5,211 nucleotides of DNA from an uncultured Sphingomonas sp. (lineage in GTDB: Bacteria > Pseudomonadota > Alphaproteobacteria > Sphingomonadales > Sphingomonadaceae): assembly GCA_902806295.1 (NCBI GenBank), contig CADCWB010000258.1, positions 1-5,211 of the forward strand. Direction: 5' to 3'. Of this stretch, positions 1-5,211 are shown piece after piece. Position 1 is the first letter of the stretch, and each line of letters begins with the position of its first letter. The notes beneath the pieces are model-generated. The model searched no databases. It was not told where the DNA came from and worked only from the letters and a program-made list of their open reading frames with translations. The translations under genes were made by a program, and so were the position numbers.

Positions 1-296
1 TGGGGGAGGAGTTCGCGGGCGCCTTCAATGAGGCGGACGTAGTGCTGGTCGCTCCCGTCTACGCCGCGGGTGAACAGCCGCTGGAGGGCGTCGACGCCAC
101 TGCCTTGGCCGAGGGCATCCGCGCACGCGGGCACCGCATGGTGCGCACCGTGGACAGTCTCGACGATCTTTGCCTGGCCCTGCGCGACCTTGCTGCCGAG
201 GGCGACATGGTGATCTGCATGGGGGCGGGCGACATCACGAAGTGGGCCGCCACGCTGGCTGAGGGCATCTGCGAAGCGAGGGCCCACAAGTCATGA
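1..296 (+). CDS. murC: UDP-N-acetylmuramate--L-alanine ligase, C-terminal part (partial)
   Basis: This is the 3' end of murC. The reading frame is already open at the left edge (first full codon at base 3) and gives 97 residues before the TGA at 294-296. MurC is the cytoplasmic ATP-dependent ligase that adds L-Ala to UDP-MurNAc, the first amino acid of the peptidoglycan stem peptide. What remains is most of the C-terminal Mur ligase domain. The segment with VYAAGE (about residues 19-24 of the visible part) followed by PLEGVD, and the closing GAGDITKWA motif near the end, are the usual MurC landmarks. The N-terminal UDP-binding domain and the central ATPase domain lie outside the window, so the ligase active site cannot be checked. 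An apparent GTG start at 42 is an internal codon, because the conserved frame continues upstream of it. The stop overlaps the murB start by 4 bases. Identification comes from motifs plus dcw context. Confidence 0.93.
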   Translation, partial: GEEFAGAFNEADVVLVAPVYAAGEQPLEGVDATALAEGIRARGHRMVRTVDSLDDLCLALRDLAAEGDMVICMGAGDITKWAATLAEGICEARAHKS

Positions 297-1225
297 GCCT
301 CGCCACTATATTCAGGGTGCGGGGCAAGTTGAAGCCTCACGCACCGCTTGCCCCGCTGGTCTGGTTCAAGTCGGGCGGTGCGGCCGAGTGGTTGTTCGAG
401 CCGGCGGATCGCGACGATCTGGTCGAGTTCCTTCGCGACCTGCCGAGCGATGTGCCGGTGATGGCGCTTGGCCTCGGCTCCAACCTGATCGTTCGCGATG
501 GTGGCGTGCCGGGCGCCGTGGTGCGGCTAGGCAAGCCGTTCGCCAAGGTCGAGCAGGTGGATGCGACGACCATCAAGTGCGGCGGCGGCGCGAGCGGGAT
601 CCTGGTCTCGTCCGCGGCGCGGGACGCGGGGACCGCCGGCCTGGAGTTCCTTCGTTCCATCCCGGGAACTGTCGGCGGCTTCGTGCGGATGAACGGGGGC
701 GCTTACGGCCGCGAAGTGAAGGACGTGCTGGTCGAAGCCGAGGTCGTTCTGCGCTCGGGAGAGGTGCGGACCTTCGCGACCGAAGAACTCGGCTACACCT
801 ACCGCCACTCCAACTTGCCCGAGCAATCGATCGTCGTTTCCGCTACCTTCCGCGGCGAACCCGGCGAGCCGGCGGCGATCCAGGCCGAGATGGACCGGAT
901 CGCTGCAAGTCGGGAGGCCTCACAGCCGCTTCGCTCCAAGACGGGCGGATCGACCTTCAAGAACCCACTGCCGAAGAAGGCATGGGAGGTGGTCGATGCG
1001 GCCGGCTGTCGAGGCCTTCAACAGGGGGAAGCGCAGGTTTCGCAAAAGCATTGCAACTTCCTCTTGAACCTCGGTAGCGCCACCAGTGCCGACATTGAGG
1101 CGTTGGGCGAAGAAGTTCGCCTCCGCGTCCGCCAGCACAGCGGTGTCGAGCTCGAGTGGGAAATCCAGCGTGTTGGCATTTCTGCCGACCACGCCAACCG
1201 GAAGCGTGGGGAGCAGCTTAAGTGA
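293..1225 (+). CDS. murB: UDP-N-acetylenolpyruvoylglucosamine reductase MurB
   Basis: MurB is the cytoplasmic FAD enzyme that reduces UDP-GlcNAc-enolpyruvate to UDP-MurNAc with NADPH, the second committed step of peptidoglycan precursor synthesis. The protein has 310 residues, normal for the shorter MurB class. An FAD-binding fold comes first, with FKSGGAAEWL near 25-34, LGLGSNLIVRDGG at 59-71 and IPGTVGGFVRMNGGAYG at 123-139. The substrate-binding domain then carries TYRHS (Arg171), GGSTFKNP (Ser220) and LEWEIQRVG (Glu290). By alignment from memory with the E. coli catalytic residues Arg159, Ser229 and Glu325, these three are in place, so the enzyme should be active. The ATG at 293 overlaps the murC stop (ATGA), and a GAGGG at 278-282 lies 10 bases upstream, which supports the start. 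Two spots differ from the form I remember: LPKKAW after FKNP where a Gly is common, and GLQQGEAQVSQKH where GLRxGxAQVSEKH is usual. The C-terminal ten residues are basic and poorly conserved. Confidence 0.96.
   Translation: MSLATIFRVRGKLKPHAPLAPLVWFKSGGAAEWLFEPADRDDLVEFLRDLPSDVPVMALGLGSNLIVRDGGVPGAVVRLGKPFAKVEQVDATTIKCGGGASGILVSSAARDAGTAGLEFLRSIPGTVGGFVRMNGGAYGREVKDVLVEAEVVLRSGEVRTFATEELGYTYRHSNLPEQSIVVSATFRGEPGEPAAIQAEMDRIAASREASQPLRSKTGGSTFKNPLPKKAWEVVDAAGCRGLQQGEAQVSQKHCNFLLNLGSATSADIEALGEEVRLRVRQHSGVELEWEIQRVGISADHANRKRGEQLK
1208..1213 (+). promoter_or_regulatory. Ribosome binding site of ddl
   Basis: GGGGAG sits 8 bases before the GTG at 1222, inside the end of murB. It supports the non-ATG start, which overlaps the murB stop (GTGA), over any internal Met codon such as the one for residue 11. 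The start also leaves the conserved VVVLMGGWSSER strand complete. Confidence 0.55.
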
Positions 1226-2151
1226 ACCGGGATCTGCACGTCGTAGTGCTGATGGGAGGCTGGTCGTCCGAGCGGCCCGTGTCGCTGATGAGCGGCAAGG
1301 GCGTGGCGGAAGCCTTGCGGGAGCGTGGGTGGAGCAATGTCAGCGAAATCGACATGGACCGCAACGTTGCGCAAGTGCTGACCGAACTTCGCCCTGACGT
1401 GGTGTTCAATGCGCTCCATGGTGCGCCGGGCGAGGACGGCACTGTGCAAGGGCTGCTTGAGCTGATGCAGATTCCCTACACCCACTCGGGCGTGACCACT
1501 TCAGCGATCGCGATCGACAAGGAGTTGACCAAGCTGCTGCTGGTGCCGGCCGGCGTGCGCATGCCGGCCGGAACAATGGTCAAGAGTGCGACGCTGCACG
1601 AGCGTGACCCGCTGCCGCGACCTTATGTGCTTAAGCCCGTCAATGAGGGCTCGTCGGTCGGGGTGGCGATAGTGACGGAGGGGAGCAATTACGGCTCCCC
1701 GATCGGCCGCGACGTCGAAGGTCCGTGGCAGCAGTTCCACGAACTCCTCGCCGAGCCGTTCATCGCTGGCCATGAGCTAACCGTCGCAGTGCTCGGCGAC
1801 GAAGCGCTGTGCGTCACCGAGCTCAAGCCAAAGGTCGGCTTCTATGACTTCGACAGCAAATATACCGATGGACTGACCGAGCACATCTGCCCGGCGCGAA
1901 TCCCTGACGATATCGCCCAGTCCATGCTGGACATGGCTCGGACCGCGCACCGGGTGCTCGGCTGCAAGGGCGCCTCGCGCTCCGATTTCCGCTGGGACGA
2001 AACGCAGGGCGAGGCAGGCATCTACCTGCTGGAAATCAATACCCAGCCCGGCATGACACCGTTGAGCCTGGTGCCGGAGCAGGCGCGGCAGCGCGGCATC
2101 GCCTATGGCGAACTGGCCGAGCGGATCATCGCCGAGGCTTTGGCGGCGTGA
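1222..2151 (+). CDS. ddl: D-alanine--D-alanine ligase
   Basis: Ddl is a cytoplasmic ATP-grasp ligase that joins two D-Ala molecules. MurF then adds the dipeptide to the UDP-MurNAc tripeptide, so it supplies the cross-linking end of the stem peptide. The 309-residue length is typical. Visible landmarks are GGWSSER (12-18), HGAPGEDG (66-73, the family signature), YTHSGV followed by AIDK (86-100), KPVNEGSSVGV (138-148), FYDFDSKYT (207-215), SRSDF (252-256) and LEINTQPGMTPLSLVP (270-285). By alignment from memory with E. coli DdlB, Glu17, Ser144 and Tyr214 match the Glu15-Ser150-Tyr216 triad. Lys138 matches an ATP-binding lysine, Asp255, Glu271 and Asn273 match the magnesium ligands, and Arg253 matches Arg255. 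Tyr214 fits the dipeptide-making rather than the depsipeptide-making (vancomycin-resistance) type, since D-Ala-D-Lac ligases usually lack this tyrosine. The GTG start overlaps the murB stop by 4 bases. Position within the dcw cluster corresponds to ddlB of E. coli. All key residues are present. Confidence 0.96.
   Translation: MNRDLHVVVLMGGWSSERPVSLMSGKGVAEALRERGWSNVSEIDMDRNVAQVLTELRPDVVFNALHGAPGEDGTVQGLLELMQIPYTHSGVTTSAIAIDKELTKLLLVPAGVRMPAGTMVKSATLHERDPLPRPYVLKPVNEGSSVGVAIVTEGSNYGSPIGRDVEGPWQQFHELLAEPFIAGHELTVAVLGDEALCVTELKPKVGFYDFDSKYTDGLTEHICPARIPDDIAQSMLDMARTAHRVLGCKGASRSDFRWDETQGEAGIYLLEINTQPGMTPLSLVPEQARQRGIAYGELAERIIAEALAA
2134..2137 (+). promoter_or_regulatory. Ribosome binding site of ftsQ
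   Basis: GAGG inside the last ddl codons lies 10 bases before the GTG at 2148. It is a modest Shine-Dalgarno match. Together with the GTGA stop/start overlap, it favours 2148 as the start, giving a basic cytoplasmic tail of ordinary length before the membrane helix. Much of the initiation may come from ribosomes finishing ddl. Confidence 0.45.
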
Positions 2152-3041
2152 ACGCCCAAACGGTCCGGCGCGGGACTTCGGCAAGCGGTGCCAAGCGGCC
2201 GCGCAAGGCCGCTCCGCGCGCTCGGACCGGCGCGGTGAGCGGCGGCACCGGCAAGCTGGCAGGCTGGGCATTCGGTTTGTTCGTGCTGGCCATGGCGATC
2301 GTTGCCGTTATCGCACTGGAGCTCCCGGCCAAGGCAGGGCGGGCGATCGGCAGCGCCACTGGTGAGGCGGGTTTCGCGGTCGATGGCTATCAGATCGTCG
2401 GCTTGAAGCGGATGGATCGGCGGATCGTCGACGAGATCGTCACCGAGGAGCTGCGGCAGGCCGAAGAAATCTCGGGCGGTTCGCGCAAGCCGGCTCAGGC
2501 GCTGGTGAGCGCGGAAGCGATACGCGGCCGACTGATGCAATATGGCTGGGTTAAGGATGCGCGGGTCTCCCGTCGCTTGCCAGACCAGCTGGTGATCGAC
2601 ATCGTCGAGCGTCATCCTGCCGCCGTCTGGCAGAACAAGGGCCAGCTTAGCTTGGTCGACGCCGGCGGGATCGTGCTTGCGCCGGTGCCGCTGGACCGCA
2701 TGCCCGACTTGCCGCTGCTAATCGGCCCTGGCGCCAACAACCAAGCGGTCCAGCTCAACAAGATGCTGCAATCAGTACCGACGCTGAAGCCGCAACTGGC
2801 CTCGGCAACCTGGATCGGGCGCCGTCGCTGGGATCTGGCCTTTTCCTCAGGTGAGACCGTTGCGCTGCCGGAGGGGGAGGAGGCCGCTGACAAGGCGCTG
2901 CAGCGGTTCGCCAAGCTCGACCGTTCGTCCGGGCTGCTCGGGCGAGGGATGAAAAGGTTCGACTTGCGTGTCTCCGGCAAGATGATCGTTCGACTGCCAG
3001 CTCCGCCGCCTCAGCCTCAAGCACCCGAGGTGCCGAGCTAA
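2148..3041 (+). CDS. ftsQ: Cell division protein FtsQ
   Basis: FtsQ is a single-pass inner membrane protein that bridges early divisome proteins and the FtsB-FtsL/FtsW-FtsI septal synthesis complex, acting mainly from the periplasm. The 297 residues show the standard plan. A cytoplasmic tail of about 36 residues is rich in Arg and Lys. One hydrophobic helix spans about 37-57. A POTRA domain covers about 76-155, starting at FAVDGYQIVGL and ending at LPDQLVIDIVERHPAAVW. The beta domain carries LSLVDAGGIVL (167-177), RMPDLPLLIGPGAN (184-197) and RRWDLAFSSGETVALPEG (226-243). A proline-rich tail closes the protein (about 284-297). The RRLPD, ERxPxAxW and LVDxxGxV motifs are characteristic of the family. 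The POTRA loop around 101-122, with ISGGSRKPAQ, is longer than I expect for the group. The GTG start overlaps the ddl stop, and the TAA stop shares its last base with the ftsA ATG, which implies coupled translation. Confidence 0.94.
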   Translation: MNAQTVRRGTSASGAKRPRKAAPRARTGAVSGGTGKLAGWAFGLFVLAMAIVAVIALELPAKAGRAIGSATGEAGFAVDGYQIVGLKRMDRRIVDEIVTEELRQAEEISGGSRKPAQALVSAEAIRGRLMQYGWVKDARVSRRLPDQLVIDIVERHPAAVWQNKGQLSLVDAGGIVLAPVPLDRMPDLPLLIGPGANNQAVQLNKMLQSVPTLKPQLASATWIGRRRWDLAFSSGETVALPEGEEAADKALQRFAKLDRSSGLLGRGMKRFDLRVSGKMIVRLPAPPPQPQAPEVPS

Positions 3042-4300
3042 TGGCGGCACCCTCCGACCGGCCGCTGATCGGCGCGCTGGATATCGGCTCATCCAAGATT
3101 TCCGCCCTGATTTGCATGACCGACCCGGACGGACGGCTGCGCGTGCTCGGCACCGGGCAGCGTGAGGGACGGGGGGTCAAGCGCGGCTACATCACCGACA
3201 TGGAAGCGGCCGAGGTCGCCGTGCGCGAAGCGGTCGAGCAGGCCGAGCGCATGAGCGGCCAGACGATCGACGATGTCTGGGCCAGCTTCGGGGCGGGCGC
3301 GCTGTCGAGCGAGATCGCCAACGTCGAGGTGGAATTGGGCGGCCATCAGGTCGAGCGTTCCGACGTCGACCAGCTGCTAGCAACCGGCCGTGAGGCGATC
3401 GACCGGCCTGGCCATGTGGTGCTTCACGCCAACCCAGCGCTGTACACTCTCGACGATGTGGAAGGCGTCGTGCAACCGGTCGGTCTTCATGCCGAGCGGC
3501 TTGGCGTCGACATCCACGTCATCGCCGCGGAGAGTGGACCCTTGCGCAACATCGACCTGACGATCCGCCAGGCCCATCTCGGCGTGCAGGCGATCGTGGC
3601 TTCTCCGATCGCCTCGGCGCTGGCCTGCCTCAGCCAGGAGGAGCGCGATCTCGGCGTAGCGTTGGTCGAGCTTGGTGCCGAGGTCACCAACGTGTCGCTT
3701 CATGCCGGCGGCATGCTGGTCGGCCTGCGCTCGATCCCATTGGGCGCCCGCGATATTACGGATGACATTGCCTGCGCGTTCGGCGTCCGCCGCCGGGACG
3801 CGGAGCGGATGAAATGCTTCCATGGATCGGCCATGACCTCGCCGCGCGACAATCACGATATGATTGAAGCGCATGCGCTCGGCAGCGACGATGGAGCCGA
3901 GCCGATGCGGGTCAGCCGCGCGCAGCTGATGACGGTGATCCGCCAGCGGATCGAGGAAGTGACCGGCGAGATCGAAGGCGCGCTGAAGGCGCTTGGCTTC
4001 ACTGGCCCGGTTGGACGCCAAGTGGTGCTGACCGGCGGCGGCGCTGAGCTCAAGAACATTGCCGACTATATGCAGGGGGTGCTTGGCCGGGCCGTGCGCG
4101 TCGGACGTCCCAGACAGCTGACCGGCCTGCCGGATGCACATTCCGGACCCGGCTTCACCACGCTGGTGGGGCTCGCCATGTTGGCTGGTGGCGGTACCGG
4201 CGACATTCGCGACATTGCCTTGGGTGACGTGACGAAGAAGCGGAAGCCGGCGACCGGCATCGTGGGCCGGCTGATGGCTGCGATGAAGGGTGGTTATTGA
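3041..4300 (+). CDS. ftsA: Cell division protein FtsA, actin-like membrane tether of FtsZ
   Basis: FtsA is an actin-fold ATPase that binds the C-terminal peptide of FtsZ, anchors the Z-ring to the inner membrane and signals to later divisome proteins. At 419 residues it has the usual length. The phosphate-1 loop is LDIGSSKIS (13-21). The FtsA-specific 1C subdomain occupies roughly 88-165. The phosphate-2 region is VELGAEVTNVS (209-219), followed by SIPLGARDITDDIA (231-244). The adenosine loop is VVLTGGGAELKNI (328-340). The C-terminal KPATGIVGRLMAAMKGGY is a short amphipathic helix of the membrane-targeting kind. RMKCFHGSAMTSPRDNHDMIE (about 256-276) resembles sphingomonad FtsA. In phosphate-2 the acidic residue is Glu210 where most FtsA and actins have Asp, and Glu214 takes the place of a usual Gly. 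The ATG overlaps the ftsQ stop by one base, with a GAGG at 3027-3030 as ribosome site. The gene ends the overlapping block. Confidence 0.97.
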   Translation: MAAPSDRPLIGALDIGSSKISALICMTDPDGRLRVLGTGQREGRGVKRGYITDMEAAEVAVREAVEQAERMSGQTIDDVWASFGAGALSSEIANVEVELGGHQVERSDVDQLLATGREAIDRPGHVVLHANPALYTLDDVEGVVQPVGLHAERLGVDIHVIAAESGPLRNIDLTIRQAHLGVQAIVASPIASALACLSQEERDLGVALVELGAEVTNVSLHAGGMLVGLRSIPLGARDITDDIACAFGVRRRDAERMKCFHGSAMTSPRDNHDMIEAHALGSDDGAEPMRVSRAQLMTVIRQRIEEVTGEIEGALKALGFTGPVGRQVVLTGGGAELKNIADYMQGVLGRAVRVGRPRQLTGLPDAHSGPGFTTLVGLAMLAGGGTGDIRDIALGDVTKKRKPATGIVGRLMAAMKGGY

Positions 4301-4319
4301 GCCTAAACTGTCCCGCTCT

Positions 4320-4415
4320 GAATCATATGAGTCCGTACCGCCACGCTTCGCCGTCTTTTTGCCTCTAATATTAACTTTTCCGCTTGTGCCGCGGACTCCT
4401 GCTATTCATAGATTC
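4320..4415. promoter_or_regulatory. Cluster of four GANTC (CcrM-type) methylation sites upstream of ftsZ
   Basis: Seen: GAATC at 4320-4324, GAGTC at 4329-4333, GACTC at 4394-4398 and GATTC at 4411-4415, all in the ftsA-ftsZ gap and together showing every choice of the central base. The first two form a direct repeat of TGANTC with a 9-base period. By hand I find only three more GANTC in the rest of the window (1470, 1898 and 5173). Known: CcrM methylates the A of GANTC in alphaproteobacteria in a cell-cycle-dependent way, GcrA acts at methylated promoters, and Caulobacter ftsZ needs GANTC methylation for full transcription. Inferred: this gap is a methylation-responsive ftsZ promoter. Whether this organism has CcrM and GcrA cannot be seen here. 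Confidence 0.6.
4384..4412 (+). promoter_or_regulatory. Candidate sigma70-type promoter for ftsZ
   Basis: TTGTGC (4384-4389) and CATAGA (4407-4412) are separated by 17 bases and would give a start near 4419 with a leader of about 44 bases. Both boxes are imperfect matches. In favour of this choice, one GANTC (4394) falls in the spacer and another (4411) touches the -10 box, the arrangement expected for GcrA/CcrM-type control. An alternative -10 is TAATAT at 4366-4371, which scores slightly better alone but has no convincing -35 box at the right distance. Confidence 0.28.
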
Positions 4416-4419
4416 ATCG
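4404..4419 (+). repeat. Tandem 8-base repeat ATTCATAG / ATTCATCG
   Basis: Two adjacent copies differ at one base (4404-4411 and 4412-4419). They overlap the candidate -10 box and the fourth GANTC site, so they could be a pair of protein half-sites in the ftsZ promoter. A chance repeat of this size cannot be excluded. Confidence 0.4.
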
Positions 4420-4431
4420 AGAGGGTTCAAC

Positions 4432-4445
4432 GCGCTGGCAAGCGT
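4432..4445 (+). other. Possible short hairpin in the ftsZ leader
   Basis: GCGCT and AGCGT can pair (one G-U pair) around a GGCA loop, ending 4 bases before the ribosome site of ftsZ. It is too short to be a terminator and no T-run follows. It might tune translation start, but a stem this small occurs easily by chance. Confidence 0.2.
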
Positions 4446-4449
4446 CACT

Positions 4450-4455
4450 GGGGGA
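4450..4455 (+). promoter_or_regulatory. Ribosome binding site of ftsZ
   Basis: GGGGGA lies 7 bases before the ATG at 4463 and supports that start. Unlike the four upstream junctions in the window, this one has no overlap with a preceding gene, so ftsZ is initiated independently. Confidence 0.55.
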
Positions 4456-4462
4456 AGTCCGA

Positions 4463-5211
4463 ATGAGCATCGATTTCATCCGTCCGGCCGTGGATGAGCT
4501 GCGTCCTCGCATCAGTGTGATAGGCGTGGGCGGTGCTGGCGGGAACGCCATTGCGAACATGATCCGTCGCGATGTTCAAGGCGTCGACTTCCTCGTTGCG
4601 AACACCGATGCTCAGGCGCTTAACCATAGCTTGGCCGACCGGCGGGTCCAGCTTGGCCCCAAAATCACGCAGGGTCTTGGTGCCGGCTCCCGGCCGGAGA
4701 TCGGACGCGCGGCGGCCGAAGAGACGATCGATGAGCTCGATAGCGCGCTCGACGGTGCGCACATGTGCTTCATCGCGGCTGGCATGGGCGGGGGCACCGG
4801 CACGGGGGCGGCGCCGGTCATCGCCAAGGCCGCGCGCGACAAGGGCATATTGACCGTCGGCGTGGTCACCAAGCCGTTCGCATTCGAAGGTGCGCGCCGC
4901 AGCCGTGCGGCCGATGCCGGGATTGCCGAATTGCAGCAGCACGTCGACACGCTGATCGTCATCCCCAACCAGAACCTGTTCCGCCTCGCCAACTCGGACA
5001 CGACCTTCAAGGAAGCGTTCGAGATGGCCGACGAGGTCCTCCAGCAGGGCGTTCGCGGCATCACCGACCTGATGGTCATGCCGGGCCTCATCAACCTCGA
5101 CTTCGCCGACGTCCGCGCCGTGATGGGCGAGATGGGCAAGGCGATGATGGGCACTGGCGAAGCATCGGGCGAGAATCGCGCGATCGAGGCGGCCGAAAAG
5201 GCGATCAGCAA
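4463..5211 (+). CDS. ftsZ: Cell division protein FtsZ, N-terminal part (partial)
   Basis: FtsZ is the tubulin-like GTPase that polymerises into the cytoplasmic Z-ring at the future division site. The window holds 249 codons with no stop, so the gene runs off the right edge. The GTPase domain shows VIGVGGAGGNAI (19-30, T1 loop), VANTDAQAL (45-53), the tubulin signature AGMGGGTGTGAAP (106-118), KPFAFEGARR (137-146, with Glu142 and Arg146 at the usual guanine-nucleotide contacts) and the T7 loop GLINLDFADV (208-217). In the T7 loop, Asn211, Asp213 and Asp216 occupy the catalytic positions that act on the neighbouring subunit's GTP. All key residues are present. The start of the second subdomain is visible, while the linker and the C-terminal FtsA-binding peptide are not. 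The N-terminus MSIDFIRPAVDELRP is short, as in alphaproteobacteria. The gene follows a 162-base gap rich in GANTC sites, which suggests its own cell-cycle-controlled promoter. Confidence 0.98.
   Translation, partial: MSIDFIRPAVDELRPRISVIGVGGAGGNAIANMIRRDVQGVDFLVANTDAQALNHSLADRRVQLGPKITQGLGAGSRPEIGRAAAEETIDELDSALDGAHMCFIAAGMGGGTGTGAAPVIAKAARDKGILTVGVVTKPFAFEGARRSRAADAGIAELQQHVDTLIVIPNQNLFRLANSDTTFKEAFEMADEVLQQGVRGITDLMVMPGLINLDFADVRAVMGEMGKAMMGTGEASGENRAIEAAEKAIS

Noticed and set aside
388..1077. A 229-codon plus-strand frame within murB
   Set aside because: Its translation is Arg- and Gly-rich without recognisable motifs, which is typical of a frame-shifted shadow of a GC-rich gene.
1246..1290. 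Ddl N-terminal motif SERPVSL with Pro19 where Glu is common
   Set aside because: The catalytic Glu17 just before it is kept and the position tolerates variation as far as I recall, so I do not treat it as significant.
3377..4141. A 254-codon open frame on the minus strand inside ftsA
   Set aside because: It lies wholly opposite a conserved FtsA coding region, its translation shows no family motif, and long antisense frames are common in GC-rich DNA.
4340..4360. Possible terminator after ftsA: short inverted bases followed by TTTTT at 4356-4360
   Set aside because: Only about three base pairs can form around CTTCGC, too weak for an intrinsic terminator. The T-run more likely belongs to the AT-rich promoter region.
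4371..4385. CtrA binding site upstream of ftsZ
   Set aside because: Only one TTAA half is present. There is no second TTAA seven bases away on either side, so the full box is not supported.
4612..5211. Minus-strand frame open to the right edge
   Set aside because: It is antisense to ftsZ, whose GTPase motifs are fully conserved in the plus-strand frame. The antisense product is Ser/Ala/Arg-rich with no known domain.
1..5211. Search for a novel system: CRISPR arrays, mobile elements, toxin-antitoxin genes, RNA genes
   Set aside because: The coding sequence is filled end to end by six standard dcw genes and the single 162-base gap has no array, tRNA-like fold or transposon end.

Overview
The window is a GC-rich piece of a bacterial dcw (division and cell wall) cluster. 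Every gene reads left to right, in the order murC (3' end only), murB, ddl, ftsQ, ftsA, ftsZ (5' part only). Protein style points to an alphaproteobacterium, most likely a member of Sphingomonadales. The clues are the FtsA stretch with CFHGSA, SPRDNH and MIE, the FtsZ start MSIDFIRP followed by ELRPRISVIGVGGAGGN, and the FtsQ segment GWVKDARVSRRLPD. This placement rests on remembered family style, not on a search.

Layout. Bases 1-296 hold the last 97 codons of murC (UDP-MurNAc--L-Ala ligase). murB (293-1225), ddl (1222-2151) and ftsQ (2148-3041) follow, each starting inside the stop of the gene before through a 4-base ATGA or GTGA overlap. ftsA (3041-4300) starts on the last base of the ftsQ stop (TAATG). 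The compact block then ends. A 162-base, comparatively AT-rich gap (4301-4462) is the only intergenic DNA in the window, and ftsZ starts at 4463 and runs off the right edge after 249 codons.

How the genes work together. MurB completes UDP-MurNAc, MurC adds L-Ala to it, and Ddl makes the D-Ala-D-Ala that ends the stem peptide. FtsZ forms the Z-ring, FtsA tethers it to the membrane, and FtsQ links early and late divisome proteins on the periplasmic side. The overlaps suggest that murC-murB-ddl-ftsQ-ftsA are translated from one mRNA with coupling, while ftsZ can receive additional transcription of its own.

The most notable signal is in the ftsA-ftsZ gap: four GANTC sites, one with each possible central base, within 96 bases. 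By hand count there are only three others in the remaining roughly 5 kb. GANTC is the target of the alphaproteobacterial cell-cycle methyltransferase CcrM, and ftsZ is a known CcrM-dependent gene in Caulobacter, so this looks like a methylation-responsive ftsZ promoter. I see no new system, mobile element, RNA gene, CRISPR array or phage sequence. The other observations are modest protein-level departures in FtsA, FtsQ and MurB.
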